From Siphonodentalium dalli (taxonomy: Eukaryota > Mollusca > Scaphopoda > Gadilida > Siphonodentaliidae), in NCBI GenBank assembly GCA_032622095.1, contig CP136064.1, positions 46,823,573 through 46,887,572 on the forward strand: DNA of 64,000 nt, in the 5' to 3' direction. The notes beneath the pieces are model-generated. The model was given only the letters and a program-made list of their open reading frames with translations, was not told the origin of the DNA and did not search any database. Below, piece by piece: positions 45,501-49,201 of the stretch. Both the position numbers and the translations under genes were made by a program. Numbering within the stretch: the first letter of the stretch is position 1; every line of letters begins with the position of its first letter.

Positions 45501-47403
45501 AGACCCATAGCTTGTCGATTTTTATTAGTGCGATATTGACCAATTATTACATGTGAGATATATTGTGTTTGATAATGTATTGCTTTTTCTTTAAACAGCC
45601 ACCGCATCTAATAGATTGCCGACGTGGCTCTGTCGCAAACTCAAGTATTTCTGCGACTCGATCCCTCTGATCAGAAGAAACTGCGCTGCTACCTGCTCTA
45701 AATCAGACGCAATCGGTGAGCATTTACCCATACAACTCATTTATCATTTATTTAGTATGGATTTGAACCCCACATTTTCTAAATAGATTCTCCAATCACT
45801 TATAAAAGTATATATATCTACAGAAAATGTATGGCATGCAATTTTTGTGTCTGATTTTGTCATATTTTTTATTTACCGTGAATTTTGGAAATCGGTCTCA
45901 TATTTTAAAATTAACGGCAATCCTTTTACGCTGGCTGGGGGGCATAACTACTATTAGTTCATCTAACACTATCTCTTCATGAGCCATGCATTTATGTTTA
46001 TAAATACGTTATTAGCATTGACATTTTGGCGAAATTTCAGAAGTTAACTTCTTTATCTTCGATGAGATTGGAAAAGGAAGTTCACTGACATTACAAAATT
46101 AGGACTGTCCTGTCTGTCCACTTGTAGTTGCAGCTAACAGCATCTTTTCATGGCCCATGCATTTATTTCTATAAATACGTCATTAGTTTTGACATTTTGA
46201 CGAATTTTCAGAAGTTAACTTGTTTATCTTCGACGAAAATGGAAAATGAAGTTATAAACAACGTTCGTTGGCATTACAGAGTTTGGACTGTCCGCTTACC
46301 AACTAAACAGACGAACTATTAAATACACTGGACAGCTATGATCGGACATTTGTAAAATCACCAATATAAGTCTAATGCTGATATACCGATATTGCAACAA
46401 GTATCGCAGAGGGTATAGTTTAAGATTGACCGTGTCTTCGGACGGCAATCCGATTGCACGAAATCAGTCTGTTACTATAAATAGAAAATAATAGTAGGTG
46501 AGTAGGAATCATACTGGGGTGGTATCGTAAAAATAGTATAGCAGCCAATCAGAATGCGAGAAATTCAAGTGAGATATAATATATTGGAATAGACTATTAT
46601 TTATCTGGGGGGACGTGCAGCAATATTAGCAGATGGTAGACCAGCGAACACCATGGATTAATTGTTGCCAACCTAATACGTACACGATTAGATAGCGAAC
46701 GATACTTAAGGTTAGGACTACATAAGTATCCCGCGTTAATCGGACGGGTGATGCCTATATATAACGTACTTTGGCGAAATAACTGAGATTTGTTTGAAAG
46801 AACTTACAACACCACAATTGATCGACTATGGTGAAATATAAGTCAAATTCTCTTTATCGGGTGCGTGTGTTTGTGGGATGTTAGGGAAGCGCTCTTCTTC
46901 AAACATCTCGTTATTTCGTTAATAATCCGAGCCTCAATCCCAATCTCGCGTACCACGTGCTATTGCGATTTAATAGCAATCGCTAATCGTGAACCGCGAT
47001 TAAGTATATTTCGCTACCCAGTCGTGAGCGAAATGACTGTGTCAGATGTTTCAAAGCAAGTTTCGGGAAACGCACGGTGCTATAATGACTGAAGGAATTA
47101 CATATATATCTCATTGTGCGCATAGAAACGATGTGGCCTTTGGAAGGCCCGTGCGATCGCATATGGCGAGGTTGCATGGATGCGTTGAATGCACGCGCCT
47201 CATCCCGGTCTTCTTGTGCTGTAGTTAATAGTCCTTTTCTAAATGGATGTGGTGCATTGTCCATATATTTTTTTCCAGTTCCATGCACCGACAAGGCCAG
47301 AGGACGATTCTGCAAAAAAATGAAAATGCGAAGACTGTGCGGCAAGAGCAAACGCATCCGCAAACGATGCAAAGCTACCTGTGGACTTTGTTCTTCGTCA
47401 TAG
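1104..47403 (+). CDS. secreted astacin (M12A) metalloprotease with Thr-rich stalk and ShKT modules, 12 coding exons
   Basis: Zinc endopeptidase of the astacin family, predicted to be secreted. Joining the exons listed separately below gives one frame of 514 residues. Residues 1-21 or so form a signal peptide. Residues 22-76 are a propeptide with a VELD motif whose D56 fits the aspartate-switch position. RWRR at 73-76 is a furin-like site. The catalytic domain (about 77-270) has HEFGHAMGLHH at 166-176 (zinc ligands H166, H170, H176; catalytic E167) and the Met-turn SVMHY at 221-225. Cysteines 118, 139, 158 and 269 match the two conserved astacin disulfides. A six-Cys segment (273-304), Thr/Asp/Glu-rich stalk (306-434), degenerate ShKT (446-467) and full ShKT (476-511) follow. 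ShKT-bearing astacins act in matrix processing, moulting-type remodelling or secretions; the substrate here is unknown. Nothing shows inactivation. Splicing is inferred by eye. Confidence 0.9.
1168..1690. mobile_element. MITE with about 85-bp inverted ends, carrying a nested Harbinger-type fragment
   Basis: The left end (GTCCCGTTCTCGGTATTTAT onward) and the right end (read in reverse from 1690) are inverted copies of each other over about 85 bp, including ATTTCAAC and AAATGGAGCG. Within it, about 1409-1590 matches the repeat family seen at 49383 and 58767, including the (AAC)n run at 1448-1475. It begins 50 bp after exon 1. Confidence 0.6.
1691..2432. other. intron 1 sequence, no feature seen
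   Basis: AT-rich sequence between two MITEs. I see no exon-like frame and no repeat that I can match elsewhere in the window. Confidence 0.4.
2433..3020. mobile_element. MITE, 45-bp terminal inverted repeats
   Basis: ATTATGGTGGAGTTTGGTGA at the left end reappears inverted at 3001-3020. The two 45-bp arms (2433-2477 and 2976-3020) differ at only a few positions. The 588-bp body has no transposase frame. The family is not identified. Confidence 0.65.
3021..3399. other. end of intron 1, no feature seen
   Basis: AT-rich sequence leading to the exon 2 acceptor. CATAGGCCGA is repeated in tandem near 3106-3125. Nothing else is recognised. Confidence 0.35.
3400..3496 (+). CDS. astacin exon 2: signal peptide core and start of propeptide
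   Basis: The acceptor is CACATTTCAG before 3400 and the donor is GTAAG at 3497. The frame reads VILVVIVLCSLHLTTG and continues to LDKHG, residues 6-37, ending in phase 1. The VILVVIVLC stretch is the hydrophobic core of the signal peptide; cleavage is likely after the small residues near TTG. The upstream frame is closed by a stop at 3367 with no ATG in between, so translation must begin in an earlier exon. Confidence 0.8.
3603..3699. repeat. hairpin, 97 bp
   Basis: GATAATATTC at 3603 pairs with GAATATTATC ending at 3699. Inside it GGTATTCGGT pairs with ACCGAATACC, GAATC with GATTC and GGCGC with GCGCC. Short unpaired bulges separate the blocks. The tip is a two-base loop. It lies 106 bp after exon 2, inside intron 2. 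Confidence 0.55.
3700..5158. other. intron 2 sequence, no feature seen
   Basis: The open frames here lack coding character. A short TA run occurs at about 4788-4801. No transposon ends were recognised. Confidence 0.35.
5159..5382 (+). pseudogene. unexplained open frame without a start codon
   Basis: An open stretch of about 73 codons runs from a stop at 5156 to TAA at 5380. It has balanced polar composition, for example KDAASILEDLVCEKNDHLIV and later HAYIRKFDTKNRQ. It has no ATG near its start and no matching splice donor, so it is not an exon of the astacin gene. It may be the tail of a decayed transposon or retrocopied gene, or chance. I do not recognise the family. Confidence 0.25.
5383..5831. 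other. intron 2 sequence, no feature seen
   Basis: Very AT-rich sequence with T runs. No open frame or repeat was matched. Confidence 0.35.
5832..6324. mobile_element. MITE with TTAAAGG-type ends
   Basis: The left end TTAAAGGCCCACTTAATTTT is mirrored at the right end (AAAATTAAGTTGGTATTTAA at 6305-6324). The interior has a second inverted pair around AAAAGTGTATTTTCAA and TTGAAAATAATACACTTTT. Parts of it recur inverted at 47473-47900 (the segment with GGAGCTCCCTCTTTC and TATATAATATGG). The TTA/TAA-flanked ends suggest a Harbinger-type non-autonomous element, but I have not proved that. Confidence 0.6.
6355..6454 (+). CDS. astacin exon 3: propeptide
   Basis: The acceptor is TTTAATCCACAG and the donor is GTAAGTG. 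The exon enters in phase 1 and leaves in phase 2, giving residues 38-70. DIVELDIKLTKSEAEDR resembles the astacin prodomain region around the FxGD aspartate switch, with D56 in the zinc-blocking place although the Gly is Leu here. The exon lies just after a MITE (5832-6324) and just before a TA microsatellite, both intronic. Confidence 0.8.
6477..6516. repeat. (TA)n microsatellite
   Basis: About 20 uninterrupted TA units lie 20 bp after the exon 3 donor. Confidence 0.9.
6517..7822. other. intron 3 sequence with homopolymer runs
   Basis: It holds a C run near 7111-7120, a G run at 7435-7450 and a roughly 50-bp direct repeat at about 7259-7345 (TTTAATTTTAATATTTCTA twice). The 156-codon open frame at 7205-7675 crosses the G run and has no recognisable protein character. 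Confidence 0.4.
7823..8281. mobile_element. nested-hairpin MITE, copy 1
   Basis: The ends are TGTGACCCGCCATATCAAAT and its inverse, matching over about 45 bp. Just inside each end sits a nearly perfect 69-bp hairpin (7874-7942 and 8161-8229) built on GCCAATGCATTCTC and TATATATGCGAG. The two hairpins are themselves inverted copies, so the element can fold at two levels. The middle holds an AT-rich spacer with CCCTGCAGGGAGCCCCACAC. There is no coding capacity. Confidence 0.85.
8282..10631. other. intron 3 sequence, no feature seen
   Basis: About 2.3 kb of AT-rich sequence. ATGACTTTT recurs a few times at about 10310-10410. No exon-like frame or transposon ends were recognised. Confidence 0.35.
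10632..10714 (+). CDS. astacin exon 4: processing site and start of the protease domain
   Basis: The exon enters in phase 2 and leaves in phase 1 at a GTGAGT donor. It encodes KRRWRRNAS through RWTNGIIPYTISEDF, residues 71-98. NGIIPYTIS is the hallmark start of the mature astacin fold (usually NGxIPYxI). RWRR just before it fits cleavage by a furin-type convertase, leaving Asn77 or Ala78 near the mature N-terminus. Confidence 0.9.
10750..11150 (-). mobile_element. tRNA-derived SINE-like sequence
   Basis: Read on the minus strand from about 11147, GTGGTCCAGTGGTTAGCGC resembles the A box region of a tRNA. About 60 nt later GCGAGTTTCACCC resembles a weak B box. The other end carries GGCGCTTTACAAATGC, the kind of tail seen in tRNA-derived SINEs. 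It abuts the foldback element. No poly(A) tail is clear. Confidence 0.4.
11173..16900. mobile_element. foldback element, about 5.7 kb, with arms of more than 1 kb
   Basis: The left arm (11173 to about 12620) and right arm (about 15480 to 16900) are inverted copies. Both start with TAGTAGAGGCTCTTATGT, and both then carry AACAAATGTTAGACACC, GGTCGCGACTGGGTGGAT and TGACGTCATCAAGATGGCC. Each arm is built from diverged units of about 750 bp marked by a motif like CAAGATGGCCGCCAAAATGG. Units begin near 11310 and 12070 on the left and, inverted, near 16740 and 16000 on the right. Arms look clearly diverged. The middle (about 12620-15480) has no recognised gene. Confidence 0.7.
12620..15480. other. 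core of the foldback element, no gene recognised
   Basis: The open frames here (72, 82, 82, 63 and 62 codons) overlap in conflicting frames and lack motifs. Any transposase once carried has decayed past recognition by eye. Confidence 0.4.
16901..18020. other. intron 4 sequence with small repeats
   Basis: It holds an exact 35-bp tandem duplication at 17284-17353 (AAATTACTTCTTATTTGGGT), an inverted pair around GACGAACAAC and GTTCGTCC near 17021-17053, a G run near 17719-17735, and a diverged repeat of about 115 bp at 17770-17990 (GTGGTTCTAATGAGGTTTC and its copy). Confidence 0.5.
18022..18378 (-). pseudogene. LINE C-terminal fragment with Cys-rich knuckle
   Basis: The 117-residue frame contains VKFRTRNHHLPIETGSW, then RKCKLCNLEIGDEFHIILKC. 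This is the C-x2-C-x(n)-H-x4-C tail motif that follows the reverse transcriptase in many animal non-LTR retrotransposons. No reverse transcriptase precedes it on this strand, so it is a truncated copy. Its orientation is opposite to the neighbouring LINE pieces. Confidence 0.6.
18465..18704 (+). pseudogene. second LINE C-terminal fragment
   Basis: The frame contains FHICDKQCVESEMHFIIEC followed by NLRYNLFSEI, again the Cys/His knuckle of a non-LTR element tail. It differs from the minus-strand fragment next to it, so two separate insertions or an inversion are needed to explain the pair. No other domain is present. Confidence 0.5.
18984..20816 (+). pseudogene. jockey/CR1-like LINE, 5'-truncated and mutated reverse transcriptase
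   Basis: One frame runs from SKACGPDMISPKLLKN through the reverse transcriptase motifs: YRPIALLNCISKVFE, FCDISKAFDKVWHPG, GVPQFSILGPLLF and LFADDTSIF. Two in-frame stops (19869-19871 and 19875-19877) interrupt it. It then continues in the same frame through the thumb (IYFAYIRPLLEYASPVWDN) to a Cys/His knuckle CTCGLVETADHFLLYC, and ends at 20813. The catalytic FADD pair is present. The usual GVPQGS has Phe in place of Gly. The endonuclease part is missing, so this is a dead 5'-truncated copy in intron 4. Confidence 0.88.
20817..21489. other. LINE 3' flank and intron sequence
   Basis: The LINE 3' UTR probably lies in the first part. At about 21355-21420 a CGTAGTCGTAAG-type stretch with TTTCGCAAAATG resembles short repeats near 18945-18980 (inverted) and 23338-23385. 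Confidence 0.35.
21673..21999 (+). pseudogene. Harbinger (HARBI1-like) transposase N-terminal fragment
   Basis: The 109 residues from MDDLIDVMLM to TAA contain FGFRKSDIRLMYSLM and DLVLPNRNKVDSVEAM, followed by a CVRYLTNR stretch. This is the helical N-terminal region that precedes the DDE domain in Harbinger transposases (pattern FRF.K.DI ... G.EAL...L.RF.YPCR). No DDE domain follows. About 150 bp downstream lies an inverted terminal sequence shared with MITEs in this window. The upstream extension of the frame to 21490 is probably chance. Confidence 0.5.
22000..22158. mobile_element. terminal part of the Harbinger relic
   Basis: Read in reverse from 22158, the sequence starts TTAAAGGTACTCAATCCGAT and goes on through an AAC-rich run and TTATCAGAATCGA. 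It matches the MITEs at 49383, 52109 and 58767 and the fragment at 1409. This links those MITEs to the transposase fragment just upstream. Confidence 0.6.
22159..22716. other. intron 4 sequence, no feature seen
   Basis: No repeat or exon-like frame was recognised. Confidence 0.3.
22717..22799. repeat. (GA)n-rich microsatellite
   Basis: Imperfect GA units with one A run in the middle. The small frames across it are artefacts. Confidence 0.9.
22800..23619. other. intron 4 sequence with one short shared motif
   Basis: CGTAATCGTAAACGTGAG followed by TGCGAAAGGTCTCTA at about 23350-23385 matches, inverted, a stretch near 18945-18980. Otherwise nothing was recognised. Confidence 0.35.
23620..24105. 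repeat. GAT/GATAAT trinucleotide-type array
   Basis: Nearly 500 bp of GATGATGATAAT-like units with larger internal repeats (GATGATAATGACGAGGGTGG recurs). It produces long meaningless frames on both strands, Met-rich on + and Ile/Thr-rich on -. Confidence 0.92.
24429..25007. mobile_element. MITE with TTAAAGG-type ends
   Basis: The left end TTAAAGGGATACTTTACTC mirrors the right end GTACAGTACCCCTTTAAT. The ends fit a TTA/TAA target. The body is AT-rich and non-coding, about 580 bp. Confidence 0.5.
25226..25343 (+). CDS. astacin exon 5: N-terminal subdomain of the protease
   Basis: The acceptor is CGTATACAG and the donor is GTAAGTTGA. The exon enters in phase 1 and leaves in phase 2, giving residues 99-137. 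It reads EKVVIEAAISDWEANTCVDF, matching the astacin helix and first conserved Cys (C118, partner C269). A hairpin MITE starts ten bases after the exon end and its target duplication copies part of the donor. The intron before it is 14.5 kb. Confidence 0.92.
25353..25475. mobile_element. hairpin MITE with 5-bp target duplication at the exon 5 donor
   Basis: Two arms of about 50 bp (25353-25403 and 25426-25475) starting TCACAGGTATTGGAATTT are nearly perfect inverses around a 22-nt loop. GTTGA flanks both sides (25348-25352 and 25476-25480), as expected for a 5-bp target duplication. The left GTTGA belongs to the splice donor GTAAGTTGA, so the element landed in the donor region and left it intact. 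Confidence 0.75.
25481..26746. other. rest of intron 5, no feature seen
   Basis: AT-rich, with no repeat matched elsewhere. The small frames at 25477-25775 show no domain. Confidence 0.35.
26747..26813 (+). CDS. astacin exon 6: GCWSYIG segment
   Basis: The acceptor is TATATTTAG and the donor is GTGAGTA. The exon enters in phase 2 and leaves in phase 0, giving residues 138-160. GCWSYIGMNGGSQELSLS followed by KGCVW is the conserved astacin stretch between the second and third Cys (C139 and C158, predicted disulfide; astacin itself spaces them 20 apart, here 19). Confidence 0.93.
26814..27926. other. intron 6, no feature seen
   Basis: The only notable item is a G run near 27840-27848. No exon-like frame was found. 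Confidence 0.35.
27927..28130 (+). CDS. astacin exon 7: zinc site and Met-turn
   Basis: The acceptor is TTCAATTTACAG and the donor is GTGAGTT, phase 0 at both ends, residues 161-228. It holds the full zinc signature HExxHxxGxxHExxRxDRD: HEFGHAMGLHHEQ then NRPDRD. It also holds YDYYSVMHYGDY with Met223 of the Met-turn and Tyr225, the fifth zinc ligand of astacins. Every catalytic residue is present, so the enzyme should be active. Confidence 0.97.
28131..28730. other. start of intron 7, no feature seen
   Basis: AT-rich sequence with no repeat recognised. Confidence 0.3.
28731..29764. mobile_element. inverted-repeat element of about 1 kb with internal repeats
   Basis: GGTGTGTCTTTTTACCGGAT at the left end is mirrored at the right end. 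Both ends repeat a TCCGGATTTCGACCCGGATT block and a shorter internal GGTGTCTTTTTACCGG copy. The middle is an array of diverged units of about 60-110 bp carrying GGATCCGG and ACCTTTAAAT. No coding frame. It lies within intron 7. Confidence 0.65.
29765..30265. other. end of intron 7, no feature seen
   Basis: No repeat or frame was recognised. It ends in the CTTCCCCAG acceptor of exon 8. Confidence 0.3.
30266..30392 (+). CDS. astacin exon 8: end of the protease domain
   Basis: The acceptor is TTCTTCCCCAG and the donor is GTAAGTAA. The exon enters in phase 0 and leaves in phase 1, residues 229-270. AFTKNGLRTIVT and IGTSPTLSYLDAAVMNIMYSC are typical of the C-terminal astacin subdomain. C269 pairs with C118. 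From here on every intron is in phase 1. Confidence 0.93.
30711..30762. repeat. short direct repeat shared with 34976-35026
   Basis: CAGCTTTATAGATCTAGAAA and the following 30 bases (to AGAAATGATAGA) recur almost exactly at 34976. The two are about 4.3 kb apart in intron 8 and flank the duplicated segment with the hAT MITE. Confidence 0.7.
30785..30892. repeat. near-perfect hairpin, 42-bp arms
   Basis: CAGTTTATAGCGGAATTTAC at 30785 and its inverse ending at 30892 belong to arms of 42 bp with about two differences, separated by a 24-nt loop. It is probably a small MITE; a microRNA-like precursor cannot be excluded. Confidence 0.65.
30893..32689. other. intron 8 sequence, no gene seen
   Basis: A small inverted pair (GACTACCTTT and AAAGGTAGTC) lies near 31338-31377. 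The open frames at 31400-31710 on both strands overlap and have no domain. Confidence 0.35.
32690..33976. repeat. duplicated segment, copy 1 (interrupted by a hAT MITE)
   Basis: It starts AGCTACTGCATTA and includes AACAACGGGACCTCCCTTG, CTTCCACGATAGTGTGTGG and TCCGCCCGTCCGTCCGTTTG. The same order recurs at 34037-34600 with moderate divergence. Minus the insertion, the length is about 580 bp, like copy 2. Confidence 0.8.
32906..33607. mobile_element. hAT-type MITE
   Basis: The ends are TAGTGTTCGGT and ACCGAACACTA, with many GAATATTCGAATA units near both ends, as is common in hAT elements. TATGAAT flanks it directly on both sides (32899-32905 and 33608-33614), compatible with a hAT target duplication of about 8 bp. 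The second copy of the host segment lacks it at the matching site (TATAAAT near 34228). The interior frames are not transposase. Confidence 0.75.
34037..34600. repeat. duplicated segment, copy 2 (empty site)
   Basis: This is the counterpart of 32690-33976 without the hAT insertion, adjacent and in the same orientation. The two copies diverge by scattered substitutions and small gaps, so the duplication is not recent. Confidence 0.8.
34601..36450. other. intron 8 sequence, no gene seen
   Basis: Contains the second copy of the 50-bp direct repeat (34976-35026) and an A run near 35216. The 122-codon frame at 35355-35723 has no recognised motif. Confidence 0.35.
36451..36581. repeat. 49-bp tandem repeat, interrupted
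   Basis: CTGAATGTCTGGTACGACGG starts units at 36451, 36500 and 36549. The third unit stops at TATTACA and resumes after the composite array near 39956 (ATTAGTGGCGTAGG), with another unit at about 39971. The array therefore inserted into this repeat. Confidence 0.75.
36582..39955. mobile_element. composite array of five related elements, 3.4 kb
   Basis: Five blocks begin ACTAGC followed by a TTAGCCCG or TGAGCCCG stretch (about 36581, 36951, 38059, 38912, 39402) and end near AAAATATATAGT or AAAATATATATGAG. CAAATTTCAAGTCGATAGCT with CACCCGTTTCCGAGAT occurs seven times, spaced about 120 bp in the last two blocks. Wording such as GTTTCGTCCC and GACAAACATACAGA resembles 3' tails of RTE-type retrotransposons. 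It ends in a GATAGATAGAAGAAG tail. All frames across it are repeat artefacts. Confidence 0.65.
40225..40530. repeat. minisatellite of about 45-bp units
   Basis: Around eight diverged units of the form TCCGAATGACGTACTCAGAT plus GGCGGGATGATGGGGG. A G run sits at about 40290-40303. Confidence 0.8.
40600..41323. mobile_element. palindromic element, about 720 bp
   Basis: The outer arms of about 170 bp are inverted copies: TATAACCAATGCATACTATA on the left, its diverged inverse near 41278-41303, and CACCCTCACAATGTGAG against its inverse. An inner pair (CAGCCATTTGCAGAACTATT and its inverse near 41020) extends the palindrome toward the centre. Small frames inside are not meaningful. Confidence 0.65.
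41599..42041. mobile_element. nested-hairpin MITE, copy 2
   Basis: Same TGTGACCCGCCATATCAAAT ends as copy 1. The middle spacer is in the opposite orientation relative to copy 1. The left hairpin has lost part of one arm, while the right one (about 41921-41989) is complete. Confidence 0.85.
42280..42560. repeat. duplicated unit of about 130 bp
   Basis: CCGATCCGACTCAAATTTGG is followed by GGAACAATATGG, then CGTGCGACCGTGTC and a GACCTCGCTCA stretch. The series occurs twice in tandem. The wording resembles retrotransposon 3' ends, but I cannot place it in a family. Confidence 0.6.
42600..43195. mobile_element. non-autonomous element carrying a Crypton-like start
   Basis: GAACTGTTGCCCG and close variants recur at about 42670-42790, and an inverted match (CTTGGGCAACAGTTCGG) lies at about 43115-43131. 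A hairpin at 43070-43190 pairs GTGTCTTTTGGGAACA with its inverse. Between them is a short frame resembling the start of a tyrosine recombinase (listed next). The exact ends are uncertain. Confidence 0.45.
42915..43016 (+). pseudogene. fragment like the N-terminus of a Crypton-type tyrosine recombinase protein
   Basis: ATG to TAA, 33 residues: MSRFSDISEDDINNLLENRD and on to a STKNVIKSAVK ending. Crypton-derived proteins (KIAA1958/QRICH1-like) often begin with F..(I/L)(S/T)E(D/E)(D/E)I..LL..KDS.NTK...K.A, which fits closely. The stop removes everything else, including the recombinase domain. The short length keeps confidence modest. Confidence 0.4.
43196..43852. other. end of intron 8, no feature seen
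   Basis: No repeat or exon-like frame was recognised before the exon 9 acceptor. Confidence 0.3.
43853..43957 (+). CDS. astacin exon 9: six-cysteine post-catalytic segment
   Basis: The acceptor is TTTTTGTTTACAG and the donor is GTAAGTT. Both ends are phase 1 and the length is 105 nt, so skipping it keeps the frame. Residues 271-305 carry cysteines at 273, 278, 289, 291, 293 and 304 (C-x4-C-x10-C-x-C-x-C-x10-C). This resembles the Cys-rich or EGF-like tails that follow many invertebrate astacin domains but is not a canonical EGF. It sits 13.5 kb after exon 8. Confidence 0.85.
43958..44830. other. intron 9, no feature seen
   Basis: AT-rich unique-looking sequence. Confidence 0.3.
44831..45217 (+). 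CDS. astacin exon 10: Thr/acidic 11-residue repeat stalk
   Basis: The acceptor is TTTCTTACAACAG and the donor is GTGAG. Both ends are phase 1; 387 nt; residues 306-434. After a Thr-rich lead-in, an 11-residue unit of the type VTTDE(I/M)TT(D/E)(A/V)D repeats about nine times in a row, coded by a 33-bp minisatellite. The segment then ends in PPTETTTT. It should be extended, acidic and heavily O-glycosylated: a spacer between protease and ShKT modules. Long open frames on the opposite strand here are by-products of the repeat. Repeat number probably varies between alleles. Confidence 0.88.
45320..45495. repeat. tandem duplication of about 90 bp in intron 10
   Basis: GTTCTCTCGTATCCATGGTC and the following bases up to TTCTATTATTCTCCCGC occur twice, slightly diverged. 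Confidence 0.75.
45599..45715 (+). CDS. astacin exon 11: degenerate four-cysteine ShKT-like module
   Basis: The acceptor is TTTTCTTTAAACAG and the donor is GTGAGC. Both ends are phase 1; 117 nt; residues 435-473. Cysteines 446, 453, 463 and 467 line up with C2, C3, C4 and C5 of the ShKT module in the next exon. The C1 position and the C6 position (Ser470) are not Cys. In ShK folds C1 pairs with C6, C2 with C4 and C3 with C5, so exactly one disulfide pair has been lost and the other two could still form. Confidence 0.85.
45970..46310. repeat. tandem duplication of about 170 bp in intron 11
   Basis: CATGCATTTATG, AAATACGTTATTAG, TTTCAGAAGTTAACTT and a GGACTGTCC stretch repeat in the same order in two adjacent copies with scattered differences. 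Confidence 0.7.
46311..47278. other. rest of intron 11, no feature seen
   Basis: Open frames on both strands around 46865-47228 conflict and carry no domain. Confidence 0.35.
47279..47403 (+). CDS. astacin exon 12: canonical ShKT module and stop
   Basis: The acceptor is ATTTTTTTCCAG. The exon enters in phase 1 and ends at TAG (47401-47403), residues 474-514. Cysteines at 476, 485, 494, 504, 508 and 511 give the ShKT pattern, closing with CKATCGLC. The module is strongly basic (many Arg and Lys). The protein ends three Ser after the last Cys, as is usual when ShKT is C-terminal. Confidence 0.93.
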
Positions 47404-47472
47404 TGATCGACAAGATTACACAAAGGTACTTGCAGTGTTATGGCTCGTTTGAACTATTGATTTATGTGAATA

Positions 47473-47900
47473 TTAAAGGCCCACTTAGTTTTCGAACCAC
47501 CATATCATATTATATACAACATATTCCATATTATATATCATTTGGAAGAGGAAGCTCCAAAACATTGTATTATCAACTGATCGGGTCGAATAAACTGGGA
47601 ACATTGTTTTTGTGGAGGTACTGAGGTGTGTCTGTGATTAATTTTGATCCAGACTGTACTATAAAGTATATTCGCAATGGAAGGGGAATAACTATCTATT
47701 AGTTTCAATTATGATGCATTATGGGTTTACAAGGGGGGAAGTCTTGAAATGAATCTGAGAATCTCTCTCATTTGGTGGACACTACAAAAAGGCCAAAGCT
47801 GTTCCGTATTCTGGTGGAATATATATATTATTGGTTCCTCTTCCAAATGGTATATAATATGGGATATGTTTTACCATAATGTGATATATAATAAGAAGGG
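47473..47900. mobile_element. partial MITE, same family as 5832-6324, in the astacin 3' region
   Basis: Starts TTAAAGGCCCACTTAGTTTT. The inner segment CATATTCCATATTATATATC with GGAAGAGGAAGCTCC matches the 5832 element in reverse, and an inverted copy of the same block lies at about 47836-47872. A clear right terminus was not found. Confidence 0.55.
47589..47594 (+). promoter_or_regulatory. candidate poly(A) signal of the astacin gene
   Basis: AATAAA lies 186 nt after the stop codon. It falls inside a MITE-like repeat that begins at 47473, so the transcript end may be supplied by a transposon. A transcript end mapped here would confirm it. Confidence 0.4.
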
Positions 47901-48227
47901 ACTTTTTTTTATTGTGTCAAGCTGAATACACTGTTCCAATAGGTCTTGATTATGTCTTTCTGTGACCACTCAACATATACTGTACATTGAGGCATCCATG
48001 TCCTCTACTTAGTTATATTTCGATGTTACGTTGTTCTCTCGCGCCACATGTATGTATGAACTTCCATTTCATATACCCCTTTGTCTTGCACACAGCACCT
48101 CCCTGGGCTTTAGTGTTTATACATTTTCTGGTGACAACACACCATAGAACACGAGATACATATCTAGCTGATGTGATAGTGTATATATAAAGTGTTAGTT
48201 AAACACGACAGGCACGACTTGAATATT

Positions 48228-48631
48228 TAACCCTTTACCCAAACAGAAGGGCCCTGTGCCAATGCATTCTCTTATATATGCGAGTCGACCATAGGTCGCC
48301 TCGCATATATAAGAGAATGCATTGGCTTAACACATTAAAAATTATAAAATTGTTAAAGAATGTAAGAAAAAATGGTAAAAAGTGTTAAAAAAAGATTTGT
48401 TTTAGGCCAATGCATTCTCTTATATATGCGAGGCGACCTATGGTCGACTCGCATATATAAGAGAATGCATTGGCACAGGGCATAACTGTAACTATCACAA
48501 TGTGGTCAAGGAGCCGGTTCCAATGATATCCATATTTGTATGGTTCTATTGAGACAGACCGAAGATATTTTAGGCTGTTGAAGCTTTATTTGGCCGGTTT
48601 TGGCCGGTTTGTTGGGTAAAGGGTTAAAAAG
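48228..48631. mobile_element. piggyBac-like MITE with the nested-hairpin core, copy 3
   Basis: The ends are TTTAACCCTTTACCCAA and its inverse TTGGGTAAAGGGTTAAA. TTAA at the edge plus CCCTTT is the piggyBac pattern. Inside, 48251-48480 is the same double hairpin as in 7823-8281 and 41599-42041, bounded by CCCTGTGCCAATGC and GCATTGGCACAGGG, but without the TGTGACCCGCC ends. Confidence 0.75.
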
Positions 48632-49201
48632 TAACTACTCGAATTTTACTCGAATAATTAGGATTTAGGAAAGACTGCTAAAATGGTATTTTGAAAAAAA
48701 TAACAATACTACACGCATTTCTTCAAGTTTTCTAACTGTGAATAGTTTTTAGTCCAATGAGATCCCATCCGCTGCCACCACGGCTGTAGTAATTAAACTA
48801 TGAGAAAGAAAGGCTGTCATTTTTTCTAAAGAGACGATATCTTTATTACTATAATATGCAAACGAATTAAATCAGGCAACACATTGTTGAATCAAACACG
48901 AATCACAAAAAGGTACAAGAAAACATGGTCGCAGTTAGCGGCGACACTCACTGCGTGTTGAGTCATAACAAGATCTACTGCGTAGCATATTGCTGAATCG
49001 GTGCACCAAGTTTAAAGCACGGAAAGTTACGGAAAATGGGATTAGTGTCTGCTATTTCAACTGCAAACATTTGACGCCATTTGCCACTGTGTAACATAAC
49101 TACAATCAAACTTCTGATCGGGGCACGTTTAAAATATTATTACAAAACATACACAAAACAAACAGGTCGAAACAACTCAGCTGATGTTGCACACATTTAG
49201 A
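48632..49201. other. intergenic sequence, no feature seen
   Basis: No repeat or frame was recognised. Confidence 0.3.

Noticed and set aside
48104-48190. Possible exon after the CTTGCACACAG acceptor
   Set aside because: Two different frames are open for under 30 codons, neither has protein character, and there is no poly(A) signal nearby.
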